From Arachis hypogaea (Eukaryota > Streptophyta > Magnoliopsida > Fabales > Fabaceae), in NCBI RefSeq assembly GCF_003086295.3, contig NC_092046.1, positions 106,681,363 through 106,745,362 of the forward strand: a stretch of DNA of 64,000 nucleotides, read 5' to 3'. Every line of letters starts with the position of its first letter. Within the stretch, counting starts at the first letter, position 1. Made by a program: the position numbers and the translations under genes. This document shows positions 53,548-64,000 of the stretch, piece after piece. Below the pieces are notes generated by a model that was not told where the DNA came from, made no database searches, and saw only the letters and a program-made list of their open reading frames with translations.

Positions 53548-54287
53548 CTCGGGCTCCATGTTCGAGGATGGCAGCACAGCCTCCAGCAGCTCGACATCGT
53601 CCATCTCTCTTGCGCGTTTGGTTCCTCTAGCTCACTTTTCGGTGTCATCAGCAGTGGGCTCTTCCTTTCTTTGGTTCGGTGGTGACTTGGCAGCAATGGA
53701 GCTCCAGCAGCGAGGCGTGGTGGCAGCAGCTCCTCTTCTCTTCTTCCCTCTCCTTCCCCATTTTCCTCTCTTTTCTTTCTTCATTTCTTTCTTTCTTTCT
53801 CTGACCGTTGGGGGTGTGTGAGTAAAGAAAGGGGGTGACGGTTGGAACAAGGGGGTGAGGTGAGTGTGAGTGTGAGTTGTATTAGGGTTAGGGTTTTAAT
53901 TTGAAAAAAAGAAGTAAGGGTAGGTTGGTAATTTCAAATAAAAATAGGAATAATATAGTAATTGAAATCTAATTTTAATCCAATAATAATTATATATAAA
54001 AATACTATTTATTCATTAATTTACAAATTATTTTTAAATAAATACTCTATCCAAGAATTAGAGATAATCAAATTAATTTTCTTTTATTGATAAAATAAGG
54101 TTAAAAATCTAAATATTCAAATTAAAATATATAAAATTCTCATTATTTTTCACTTACTAAAAATTTAAATTATAATAAAGAAATTGCTCAGTTTACTATA
54201 AAAATCTCTAAAAATATAATTCTAAATAAATATAATAAATTATAAATAATTTGTTATTTAATTTTTTTAAAAATCCGGAGTCTTACA
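53548..54287 (-). mobile_element. LTR G, Tekay-like, piece 2
   Basis: Ends ...AAAATCCGGAGTCTTACA at 54287. On the minus strand this is an LTR start TGTAAGACTCCGG, close to the TGTAAGATCCGG of F. The S/A-rich frame to 53821 and the ATA-rich tail carry no domain. Confidence 0.65.
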
Positions 54288-54329
54288 ATCAGTGTGTTAT
54301 GGTGGAGATTTAATTAGATAATGTGATTT

Positions 54330-55125
54330 GGAGGTGTAGTAGTATTTATGGTAGTCCTCATTTTACTACCAGAGTTCTACTATGGGATTGATTATCTTGT
54401 GACTCAGTCCTCATCTTTTGTGGGCCATGGATCATTCTTGGAGATTTTAATGACGTTCTCTTCTCTCATGAATCTAAGCTAAGGGTTGTCTTTTTTCGAG
54501 TCGATGCGCAGATCGGTTTGCTGCCTCATTAGGGGATAGCGATCTATTTGACTTAAAGACTATCTGAAGACGATTTTTTTGGTACAGAAGGGTGAAAAAT
54601 TATGTTTATGTGGTGAAAAAAGATTAACTAGGTTTGTATCAATAGTGGATAGTTATCTCTATTTTCTGAGGTTTATGTGGAAATACTAAATAGACTTCAG
54701 CCTGATTATTGTCCCATCCTAGTTCGCTATAAAGGGCGGCCCCAGCCAAAAAGGAATAGACCTTTAATTTCCGCTTTATTGCGGCTTGGGCTACCCATCC
54801 AGGGTATAGAGATACTGTGACCCAATCATGGCAGTCTGGCTATAGACAGGTGCATGGCAAGCTTTCAGAAGTGCATAAGAACTCTCTAGAATTTAATTTC
54901 TAAAGTATTTGGCAACATTTTGATTAGGAAAAGTGAGTTAAAGCGCCAAATTAATTTTGTACAGAAATGGATAGAAGTGATGGAAGATTCATCTATGTGG
55001 CAAAAAGAGCAACATTGAGAATTACAATAACACTCATGTGCAAGAGAAACTTTTATGATTTCAGAAATCCAGAGAGTAGTATGTAAAACCCTAAACAATT
55101 AACTAATAAAATTAATTATGAGCTC
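54330..55125 (+). pseudogene. LINE (L1-type) endonuclease-region fragment, decayed
   Basis: Translation in shifting frames gives PWIILGDFNDVLFSHESK (GDFN at 54440-54451), then LFDLKTI and FFWYRR, then a decayed S-D-H box (QPDYCPI), then a charged region ending near 55020. These are landmarks of the APE-type endonuclease of plant L1 LINEs and the start of the linker to RT. There are several frameshifts and stops and no RT. F is inserted at its 3' side (TSD candidate CCAAC at 55223-55227). Confidence 0.7.
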
Positions 55126-55227
55126 AAGCAATTAGGAAATTAAATTTTATACTCTAGAGAAGTAAAAATATTTAGAATGCGCATTAAAACACTAATTTTA
55201 AAGATTTTGACCTGAAGTTGGGCCAAC

Positions 55228-58200
55228 TGTAACACCCTACCATACAAAGTCTTATGCTTAAGTCATAATTCAGAGATGGCAAGGTATTACGACCTCTAAA
55301 ACAAAATTTAGTACGTATAGTAGTATGAATAATTGATTATAACTAGGAGCCTTTGTAGAAAAAGGGGGTAAACAAAAACCGTAACTCGAACGGGCAACAC
55401 TCCGATCGACAACGTAACGAACCGGGATAAGCTAACGCGAGATCATATATATAAAGAGTGTCAAAAACAAGAATATCAAGACTCAAAACCCGGCTGCGAA
55501 GAGAACCGGTCCGAGCATAGCAATATATACATATGATAAAATAAGGAAAACCCCAAAGGAAACCCAAAGGGACACAAATACCGAAAACCTAATCTCCAAA
55601 ATCCCCTCTAGAAGGAGTCATCACAGTTTGTATTATTTAATGGAGATAAAAGTATCTAAACAAAATATATATCCCAAAACAGAGTCCCGAGAACAAAGGA
55701 TCTTCGCTAATCCAGAAGTCTCCAGCATGCCTCAACGAGAAGCCTCGCATCCTGCATCTGAAAACCACAAAATCCGCATGGGTGAGAACCAGAGGTCCCC
55801 AGTACGGTAACAGCTTCCACATATATAATACATAATAATAGAGGAAAGCCGAAGGCAATCCTAGAACTTCCTTCAGATAATATCAAAGCTTATAAACAAG
55901 CTAAACCGTAAGTGGCAACTGACTAAAGATTCTTCAGTCTAACTAATACTTCCCTTTCCAATTCCTTCAGACCTCCCAACCACCAGCAGGAGTATAATAT
56001 AGCAAACACAGTTATATCAGACAAGAGATTTACAAATAGGAACAGATAAGGCATTTAGGCAATTAGCAAGTAATATGCAGTCAAATAGGCAATCTCAAAC
56101 AATTCATGTAGTATGCTTATGATGCATGCCTGTCCCTAGTGGCTGATGATATCATCTGTCGGTTATAGAGCCAACCCGACAAGTCCTGGTAGCTAGCCAT
56201 TGGACTGTCCCTCTGTCGTGCATCCCCAACTCGAGTTATACTCATCATAAACTTGATCATAATCATGATCCATATCCATCACCCTCACTGGTGAATATTT
56301 ATCCATCACCATCACTGGTGAATATTTATGGGGGCGAGCTCATCCGGGCCTTTCACAGTGCCCGGCCACACTTACGACATAGGGTCAAAAGAGCTTCGAG
56401 TCTCAACCTGGAGCACATGGTGGCTAGCCATTGCTACTACCCAGGGAAACCCTCATCTCCAATGGTGGAAGTGCAAACCTTCACAATTCAATCAACATCA
56501 TATATGCATTTATACTTGGCCATAAACATGGCTCCGCCGTAACACGGCAATAATCTAGCCATCCGGCTCACGGTTAAATCCATAACCAGCCAATTCATTA
56601 ACAATTACGGCCTTCGGCCCATGGCACAACAAGCACTTCCACCACCATTCTCCGCATCTCACATAATCATCTTTGATCCTCAATGATCATTCATTTTTCC
56701 CTTGCTTCACTCGCAAGTTACCACATTCACTAGCCCTTTTTCTCATGCTAGGCATATCATAATGATTTAAGACATAAGTGGTGAGATCGGAGGCTTAGAA
56801 GTATGAAATTTGGCTTTTAAAACTCAAAAATCAACTTTGGGATGAAAACAGGTCCACGCGTACGCGCACTCCACGCGCACGCGTGGATGGCGCTTTCTCA
56901 AAGAACGGCGCGTACGCACCAAGTGCGCCTATGCGCGAGGGGTCATTCTGCTAAAAATTTTCTAAGTTAAAAGCTGCAGAATTTACAGATTCAAACCCCA
57001 ATCTTCTGACGGACATAACTTCCTCATTTTAAATCGTTTTTCACTCGTTCTTCGAACGGCATGGACATCCTGGATCCAATTTCATTTCTAAACAGATTTG
57101 GCACAAATCAGAGATCCGTAGTCCAAGTTATGTCCCGTCAAAGTATGCCCAAAAACCATGTTTTCATACAAAACCACAAGGTGCCATTTTCAAAACAAGC
57201 CACTTTCAACTCTTTTCAAAATTAATCAAACATGCCAATTTCAATCCTTCTCTTTGAAATCATTCAAAATGTACCAAAATCAACAACAAGCCATCCTCAA
57301 CTCACACATTGACACTTTACCAAGGTTTCCAAAACCACATCCAACCATTTTAACACTTCTCAATCAAATGGCTAAAGGACAAACACAATATCATGTCATA
57401 CATCCTTCCTCATCCCAATTTCCAATAATACCATTTCCAATTAACCATCATTATACATAATCAACATCATACTCACCATCAACATGGTACCACCCATCAA
57501 TTCAACCTCAATCATCCATCAAGCATATATCACAACATGCATTTCTCATATTTCACACAATCAAGGCATCAATATTCATAATCACATGTATGAACACATC
57601 ATATATTTCAACCATTCAACAACACCAACAATTCAATGCCTATCTTAGGGCCTCTAGCCTAAGTATTTCCTACCACATTACATATTAGATACGGGAAACT
57701 AAAACCATACCTTAGCCGATTTCCCAAGCTCAACCGGAGCACTTCCAAACCACTTTTCCTCAAGCTCTCAAGGTCTCAACACCTCCAAGAACAGATTTTA
57801 TCACACAAAACCCTCTTCCAAACTTTCCAAAATCACCAATCAAGCTCCAATATTCACATATACACAACCTAAGCCACAATCATCATACCCATACACAACA
57901 TCTCAATACCCAAACATCATAGAACAACAAATTATACTAGGGTTGAGAATCTTACCACACCCAAGGTCCAAAGAGACAAGATTAACCTTCTTCTTCAAGA
58001 GAGTTGGGTCCTATAACATCAAAGAACCCAAAATCTCAACATTTTACTCATGAAACTCGAAATCAAGGGCTGGAATTTCGAACAGTAAAACGTGGCTTAC
58101 CTCAAGATTAATTGTATGGGTTTTGTAGAGCTCTCCGCGGTGAACGCGTGGCCGCAAACGGTGCGGCAATCGGAGCTCTAGATCAAAAGTTATGGTGGTT

Positions 58201-58525
58201 TGAAGATCAACCAAGGGAGAGAACTTGAGAGAGTGTTCTCCCCTCCATGGCCTCCATTTCAGCGTGTTTAGTGTCTCAAATGAGGAGAGAGAGTGCTGAA
58301 AACTAGGGTTTTGGTTTAGTTTAGTTGGGCCAAGGGCCCACTTTGGGTCCGGTTGGCCCGGTTTGGCCCGTTCGGTCCAATCTTGGTCCGATTTCTATAA
58401 AATTGGTACCGAAATTCTCGTCTCAATTTCCTCTATCATATTAAGCCATAAAAATAACATTTTTGTCTTTCTAGAATAAATTCTCATTTATGGGTTAATT
58501 AGCCGTTAATTAACCGGATCTTACA
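55228..58525 (-). mobile_element. Element F 3' LTR, 3.3 kb
   Basis: Plus-side ends TGTAACACCC and ...GGATCTTACA. It differs from the visible 765 bp of the 5' LTR at about three positions (a run-length change near 55305, one substitution near 55364, one indel near 55632). CpG palindromes (CCACGCGTACGCGC, CCACGCGCACGCGTGG) lie at 56853-56940. Short ORFs are non-coding. Confidence 0.92.
56853..56940. repeat. CpG palindrome cluster in F LTR
   Basis: CCACGCGTACGCGC, CCACGCGCACGCGTGG, GGCGCGTACGCACC and GTGCGCCTATGCGCGAGG in 88 bp. They resemble the B and C family palindromes though F belongs to another lineage. Confidence 0.75.
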
Positions 58526-58537
58526 TTCTACCCACCT
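58526..58537 (-). promoter_or_regulatory. Polypurine tract of element F
   Basis: Minus strand AGGTGGGTAGAA abuts the LTR start TGTAAGATCC. Confidence 0.85.
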
Positions 58538-58573
58538 AATTGGGAATTTTGCCCACAAAATTCAAATTCAAAT

Positions 58574-59961
58574 TCAATTACCTGAGAATAAGTGCGGATA
58601 ATCCGTTCGCATCTCCGACTCAAGTTTCCAAGTGTGTTCCTCAACACCGCCTCGACTCCAAGCCACTTTGACTAATGAAACCTCTTTTCCACGCAACCGT
58701 TTGATACTAGTATCATCAATTCTGACTGGAGCCACTGGAAGCGTCAAATCTTCTTTTAACTGAACCGATTCGGGTTCTAACACATGGCTAGCATCAGGAG
58801 TGTACTTTCGAAGCTGCGACACGTGAAATACGTCGTGCAGGTTTGAAAGATGGGGTGGTAGAGCCACCCGATACGCCACCGGCCCAATCCTCTCCAAGAT
58901 CTGAAATGGACCAATGTATCGAGGATTCAACTTCTTTGCTTTAATCGCTCTACCTACTCCTGTGGTCGGAGTAACTTTCAGGAAAACATGATCTCCTGCC
59001 TCAAATTCTAAGGGCTTCCGCCTTTGATCGGCGTAACTCTTTGACGACTCTGCGCCGTAAGCATCCTATCTCGGATTTTCTTGACTTGTTCAGTGGTCTC
59101 AACTATCATTTCCGGCCCCAACAAGCCTTTCTCTCCAGCTTCATACCAACATAGTGGAGATTGACATTTTCTCCCATACAAAGCCTCATACGGAGCCATT
59201 CCGATGCTCGCATGGTAACTATTATTGTATGCAAACTCTACTAACGGCATATACCGATCCTAACTCGCCGGTTGGTCCAAAACACAAGCTCTCAACATAT
59301 CCTCTAGTGTTTGGATCGTCCTCTCGGATTGACCATCTGTTTGAGGATGGTACGCTGTACTCAAGCTTAATCGAGTTCCAAAAGCTTTCTGAAATGCACC
59401 CCAGAATCTCGAAGTGAAACGAGGATCTCTATCAGAGATTATAGTAGCAGGTACACCATGGAGTCTCACAATCTCCTTTATGTGTAACCGAGCTAGCTCC
59501 TCAAGGGTGTAAGTCATCCGAACGGGTAAAAAGTGAGCTGACTTTGTCAGTCGGTCCACGATCACCCAGATAGCATCAAAACCAGTCCTAGTCCTTGGCA
59601 ATCCCGACACAAAGTCCATTGCAATACTTTCCCACTTCCATTGCGGAACCTCTAAGGGTTGCAACATCCCAGAAGGTCTTTGATGTTCAATCTTTACCTT
59701 TTGACAAGTTAAGCACTTTGAAACATATTCCGCCACATCATTCTTCATACCCGGCCACCAAAACATCGCCTTTAAATCATGGTACATCTTAGTACTTCCC
59801 GGGTGAATGGAGAATCCGCTTTTGTGTGCCTCCTTTAAGATATCTTGCCTCAAAGTACCAACATCCAGCACAATGATCCTACCCTTGAATCTCCATAACC
59901 CATCTTTTCTTCCGACACTCTCCACTGTTTTCCTTGTTCGATAGCCGGTAACACCTTCCAT
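58574..59961 (-). pseudogene. Integrase with chromodomain-like tail, element F
   Basis: Frame 59961-59260: zinc-binding H46-x6-H53...C83-x2-C86, then the D,D-E triad in AMDFVSGLP (D116), ISDRDPRF (D177) and [12 protein letters not shown] (E213). TAG at 59260 interrupts (after QPAS, probably TGG). The frame resumes in phase at 59250 (MPLVEFAYNNSYHASIGMAPYEALYGRK), is shifted near 59030, and resumes at 58930 with NPRYIGPFQILERIGPVAYRV, DVFHVSQLRKY and a terminal chromo-like segment EVSLVKVAWSRGGVEEHTW...YPHLF. The upstream joint to RNase H is a one-base loss near 59905. All catalytic residues survive, but the chain is broken three times. Strand transfer would insert element cDNA; the chromodomain would bias the target. 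Confidence 0.9.
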
Positions 59962-59975
59962 AATGCTTCATCATT

Positions 59976-61838
59976 TTAATGAGCCTTTAAGAGTTCGGAC
60001 TTAAAGTCACTCGAGATTTTTAATCGGCCCAAACACACCGTTCCAGATACTTCTCGAGCACCAATTTTTAGACTCTCGAATCCCTTGAGCAACTTCTCCT
60101 CTTGAAGCATCATCCAAGACGCATATAACGACTTCCGACTTAACGCATCCGCCACTATATTCGCCTTTCCAGGATGGTAATTTAACTCAAAGTCGTAGTC
60201 CTTCAACAATTCCATCCATCTCCTTTGCCTCATGTTAAGCTCTTTTTGATCAAAGAGATATTTCAAGCTCTTGTGATCAGAGAAGACTTGGAACTTAACC
60301 CCATAGAGATAATGCCTCCACACCTTCAAGGCAAACACGACCGCAGCGAGTTCCAAATCGTGCATAGGGTAACTAACTTCGTGAGGTCTCAACTGTCGTG
60401 AGGCATACGCCACCACATTATGATGCTGCATCAGCACGCACCTTAGGCCCTTTAACGATGCATCACAGTACACCTCAAAAGGCTCGTTCGGCTCAGGTAA
60501 CACTAACACAGGTGCAGTGGTCAACTTTTTCTTCAATGTCTGAAAGCTCTCCTCGCACTCAGGAGTCTAAACAAACGGAGTGTCTTTGCGAGTTAACTTT
60601 GTCAACGGCAAAGCTAATTGCGAAAAGCCTTTGATGAACCTTCGATAGTAGCCAGCTAAACCCAGAAAACTCCTTATCTCAGTTACTGTGGTTGGTTGCT
60701 TCCAATCCATCACAGCTTCTACCTTAGTTGGATCTACGGCTATTCCCTTCTTACTCACCACGTGACCCAAAAACTTCACCTCACTCTTCCAGAACTCACA
60801 CTTAGACAGTTTCGCATAGAGTTTCTTCTCCTTTAAAATCTGCAACACGGTCCGCAAGTGCTCCGCATGCTCTTCTTCAGTCTTGGAGTAAATTAGTATA
60901 TCGTCAATGAAGACAACCACGAATTTATCCAGAAACGGACGGAACACTCTATTCATGTAATCCATGAATACTGCAGGAGCGTTCGTCAACCCAAAAGACA
61001 TCACAGTGTACTCGTAATGACCATAACGAGTCCTAAAAGCGGTCTTAGGGATATCCTCACCCCTCACCCTTATCTGGTGATAACCGGATCGCAAATCGAT
61101 CTTAGAGAAAACCCCAGCTCCTTGTAACTGATCCATGAGATCATCAATTCTCGGCAACGGGTATTTATTCTTTATGGTGACCTTGTTCAGCTGCCTGTAA
61201 TCCACATAGAGCCGCATACTTTCATCTTTCTTCTTTACCAGTAATACTGGAGCACCCCACGGGGAAACACTTGGTCGGATAAAGTTCTTACCCAACAATT
61301 CCTCTAACTGAGACTTTAGCTCGGCCATCTCTAATGGTGACATTCTATAAGGAGCACTTGAGATTGGTCCCGCCCCATGCACCAATTCAATAGCAAACTC
61401 GACCTCTCGGTTAGGTGGAAATTCCTCAATATCATCGGGAAACACTTCCGAAAAATCACACACTACCGGAATCTGATCCAACTTTTGATTATCACCCGAA
61501 ACACCAGCGGTTAACAACAGGATACCCTGACATTCGATTCCAGAACAGTTCACCATCATCGAATTCAAGTAATAATTATTCACCACGACCGGCCCTTCTG
61601 TATCTTCCGGCATAAAGTACACCGACTTTGTAGAACAATCAAGCAGGACATGGTTCTCAGATAACCAGTCCAATCCCAAGATAAGATCAAGACCGATCAT
61701 CGGTAAGCAGATTAAATTATGGACAAAATCACGCTCCTTGAACCTGAACGAAACTTTCGGGCATCCTAGCCTAGTTACCATGGCTTCATGGGTAGCATTA
61801 TGTACCTTTAGGTCATAACCTAAGGTTACGATCTTCAA
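59976..61838 (-). pseudogene. Reverse transcriptase and RNase H, element F
   Basis: Frame 61838-60567 (423 residues): protease end with [11 protein letters not shown], then [12 protein letters not shown] (210-219), [13 protein letters not shown] (catalytic D248) and [11 protein letters not shown] (FIDD at 310-313) are the catalytic blocks, followed by KCEFW and [14 protein letters not shown] at 60567-60569 (probably TGG) precedes RNase H, which resumes in phase: CDASLKG (D25), LELAAV (E62), FSDHKS (D87) and ADALSRK (D130). An R stands where G is usual after KGL. A TAA near 59976 (probably CAA) ends it. Motif residues are intact, so the enzyme family call is firm while this copy is dead. Confidence 0.93.
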
Positions 61839-61840
61839 TC

Positions 61841-63023
61841 CTAACTCATGGCTTTCTCAAATGCAATAAATGAATGCGATGCTCCCGAATCAAATAAAGC
61901 ATTTAAAGTTTGACCAGCCATTTCACAGTTACCTCGAATGAGTGTCTCGGATCCCTCTGCACCCACAACTGAGGTGGTGAACACACGACCAGTCTGTTGT
62001 GCTTTCCCAGCACCTTGCTTTTGCTTCTCTGGATAACTTGCGGCTTTATGCCCCGCCTTTCCACAATTGTAGCACAAACCCCATCCGGCTTTGCATGGTG
62101 CTCCCGGATGGTGACTTCCACACCTAGTACAAGCTTGATCATTCTGAGGCTGCTTCCCAAACCTTTTCCATTGGGAGTTGTTGTTGTTGGGCCTCCTAAA
62201 AGAACCTCCCCTCTTGAAGGGCGGACCTCTAGGTGCAAAGCTCTTCCCTCGATTTTGTGAAAATGATCCTTTGTGACTCCCTTTCTCAGTGGCTGCCCTC
62301 TTCACACACTCTTCAGCAACCCTACACTTGTTCACCAACTCGGAGAAAGTCCTAATCTCCATTGACCCCACCGAACCGAAAATATCACTCCGGAGTCCTC
62401 CTTCGTACTTAACACACTTCCATTCCTCATATTCCACCGGAGTCCCTTGACACATACGAGAGAATCTGAACAGCTCCTCAAACTTGTCAGTATACTCAGA
62501 TACGGACATAGTACCCTGCTTCAGCTACAATAATTCAAGCTCCTTGGCCGTCCTAGCAGAAGTCAGAAAGTACTTCTTATAGAACTCCTCTTGGAAGACA
62601 TCCCAGATGATATAATCATCACCCTGCTGTAAGAGGCGTCGGATTCCTTGCCACCAATGCGACGCTCCACCAGTGAGCAAATAGGTAGCGAACTCCACAC
62701 GCTGCCCTTCAGGTACCACCTGCGCTTGCAGTGCTCATTCCATAGCCTGAAACCACGTATCGGCTTCAGTCGGGCTAGTAGTTCCCTTGAACTTCGGTGG
62801 ATTAACCTTCAAAAAGTTCGCCAGTGTCATCGGACCCTAAACTCCACCTCCGTCATTACCATGGTTGTTCATCTGTTGACCAAGAGCCTCAGCAGTGGCT
62901 GCATAGCAGCAGCCATGTTCTCTAACGCAGTCATAAAGTTCACCGGATCATTAGGTTAGTCTCCGACACACGAGTATTAGTACGACCTCTCTCACGACCT
63001 CTACCGCGTCCACGAGGCGCCAT
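61841..63023 (-). pseudogene. gag and start of protease, element F
   Basis: ATG at 63023 (MAPRGRGRGRERGR), the usual RG-rich Tekay Gag start. The frame is lost within 25 codons near 62955. The gag core appears at 62719-62525 (EFATYLLTGGASHWWQGI, FQEEFYKKYF). It is interrupted by TAG near 62525 (CAG expected) and continues to 61841 with VSEYTDKFEELFRFS, a KR/N-rich stretch and a CCHC knuckle C146-x2-C149-x4-H154 whose last Cys is Tyr159. The protease begins at ALFDSGASHSFI (D207). A one-base change near 61845 shifts the frame into the RT segment. Nucleic-acid binding would be weakened by the lost Cys. Confidence 0.88.
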
Positions 63024-63225
63024 TTGGTTCCTATACACACCAAACAATCGATATTAAGTTGATCAGTCTCAATATCGGAAGTTCAGTGCTTCAAAGTCCC
63101 AAATGCATGCTCATGAACGTTTATGCCAATTATATCAAGCAGATATACTAGTAGCACATAACACACACACAGAGAATGCACAGAAGCATAGTCAGTCCAT
63201 TCCTCAGGCTCTACAGGAACGAACT

Positions 63226-63237
63226 GCTCTGATACCA
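63226..63237 (-). promoter_or_regulatory. Primer binding site of element F (initiator tRNA-Met)
   Basis: Minus strand TGGTATCAGAGC, the standard tRNA-iMet PBS, three bases from the LTR end ...GTGTTACA. The 200 bases between it and the gag ATG are an unremarkable leader. Confidence 0.93.
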
Positions 63238-63240
63238 TAA

Positions 63241-64000
63241 TGTAACACCCTACCATACAAAGTCTTATGCTTAAGTCATAATTCAGAGATGGCAAGGTAT
63301 TACGACCTCTAAAACAAAAATTTAGTACGTATAGTAGTATGAATAATTGATTATAACTAGGAGCCTTTGTAGAAAAAAGGGGTAAACAAAAACCGTAACT
63401 CGAACGGGCAACACTCCGATCGACAACGTAACGAACCGGGATAAGCTAACGCGAGATCATATATATAAAGAGTGTCAAAAACAAGAATATCAAGACTCAA
63501 AACCCGGCTGCGAAGAGAACCGGTCCGAGCATAGCAATATATACATATGATAAAATAAGGAAAACCCCAAAGGAAACCCAAAGGGACACAAATACCGAAA
63601 ACCTAATCTCCAAAATCCCCTCTAGAAGGAGTCATCACAGTTTGTATATTTAATGGAGATAAAAGTATCTAAACAAAATATATATCCCAAAACAGAGTCC
63701 CGAGAACAAAGGATCTTCGCTAATCCAGAAGTCTCCAGCATGCCTCAACGAGAAGCCTCGCATCCTGCATCTGAAAACCACAAAATCCGCATGGGTGAGA
63801 ACCAGAGGTCCCCAGTACGGTAACAGCTTCCACATATATAATACATAATAATAGAGGAAAGCCGAAGGCAATCCTAGAACTTCCTTCAGATAATATCAAA
63901 GCTTATAAACAAGCTAAACCGTAAGTGGCAACTGACTAAAGATTCTTCAGTCTAACTAATACTTCCCTTTCCAATTCCTTCAGACCTCCCAACCACCAGC
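63241..64000 (-). mobile_element. Element F 5' LTR (partial)
   Basis: Starts TGTAACACCC at 63241 and matches 55228-55990 with about three differences. It runs off the window end. Confidence 0.92.

Larger units (their letters stand above)
55228..64000 (-). mobile_element. Element F: Tekay-type Ty3/gypsy element, truncated by window end
   Basis: 3' LTR 55228-58525, PPT, gag-pol on the minus strand 58574-63023, PBS 63226-63237, and 5' LTR from 63241 past the window end. If the LTRs are equal in length, the element is about 11.3 kb. Chromodomain-like tail plus tRNA-Met PBS plus TGTAACACCC terminus indicate the Tekay (Del) chromovirus lineage. Confidence 0.92.

Noticed and set aside
53537..53821. 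94-residue S/F-rich ORF
   Set aside because: It begins within LTR D and its target duplication and continues into LTR G. Low complexity, no homology.
55343..55858. 74- and 73-residue ORFs on the minus strand, repeated identically at 63357-63871
   Set aside because: They lie in the two F LTRs and are identical only because the LTRs are. No domain.

Overview
This is a plant nuclear window made almost entirely of nested LTR retrotransposons; I find no intact host gene, rRNA gene, complete tRNA gene or CRISPR array. The LTR starts (TGATGAGCGG...), the short palindromes built on GGCGTTTAACGCC and GTGCGTACGCAC, and the many gag/protease-only Athila-like elements are what I associate with peanut (Arachis). 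The species call is from memory. Names A-H are local labels. All alignments were made by eye.

Layout, outermost first. The host DNA visible at the right is LTR G (50181-54287, Tekay-like, minus; split by solo LTR D at 51961-53542 with TSD GCAAG), then a decayed LINE fragment (about 54330-55125). Next is F (55228 to beyond the window end, minus), a Tekay-type Ty3/gypsy element with gag, protease, RT, RNase H, integrase and chromodomain, all broken. Element B (plus) is inserted in G. The end of its 5' LTR is at 1-158, and its 3' LTR lies in three pieces (7150-7441, 37919-37946, 48932-50180). B contains solo LTR H (978-4257, TSD GTGTG). Its 3' LTR is split by outer element A (7442-37913, minus, TSD AGAAG) and by element E (37947-48926, minus, TSD ACAAC). 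Outer A is in turn split by a 510-bp mini-insertion (8406-8915), element C (11083-20930, TSD AAGGC, inside the accessory ORF) and inner A (21740-31230, TSD CTCGT/CTTGT). LTR divergence fits this order: B about 94% identical over 158 bp, the A pairs 96-97%, C and E about 98-99%, F over 99%.

How the parts work. A, B, C and E use a tRNA-Asp primer site (lost in C) and lack reverse transcriptase and integrase coding. A and E keep Gag plus protease; C keeps an unrecognised Q/P-rich ORF; B keeps only scraps of that ORF. A, C and E also carry a second ORF that I match to the 'putative plant transposon protein' type. They must be mobilised in trans by autonomous Athila-like relatives.

Most notable structures: (1) arrays of short palindromes, each family with its own sequence, at an exact 31-bp period in the A arrays and partly in B; (2) two consecutive small hairpins just after the gag-pro or ORF1 stop codon in five element copies, with apparent compensatory changes; (3) a tRNA-Cys 5'-half-like segment at a deletion junction in inner A; (4) an E element whose left LTR is followed by a copied TSD and about 620 bp of B flank in place of its own polypurine tract.
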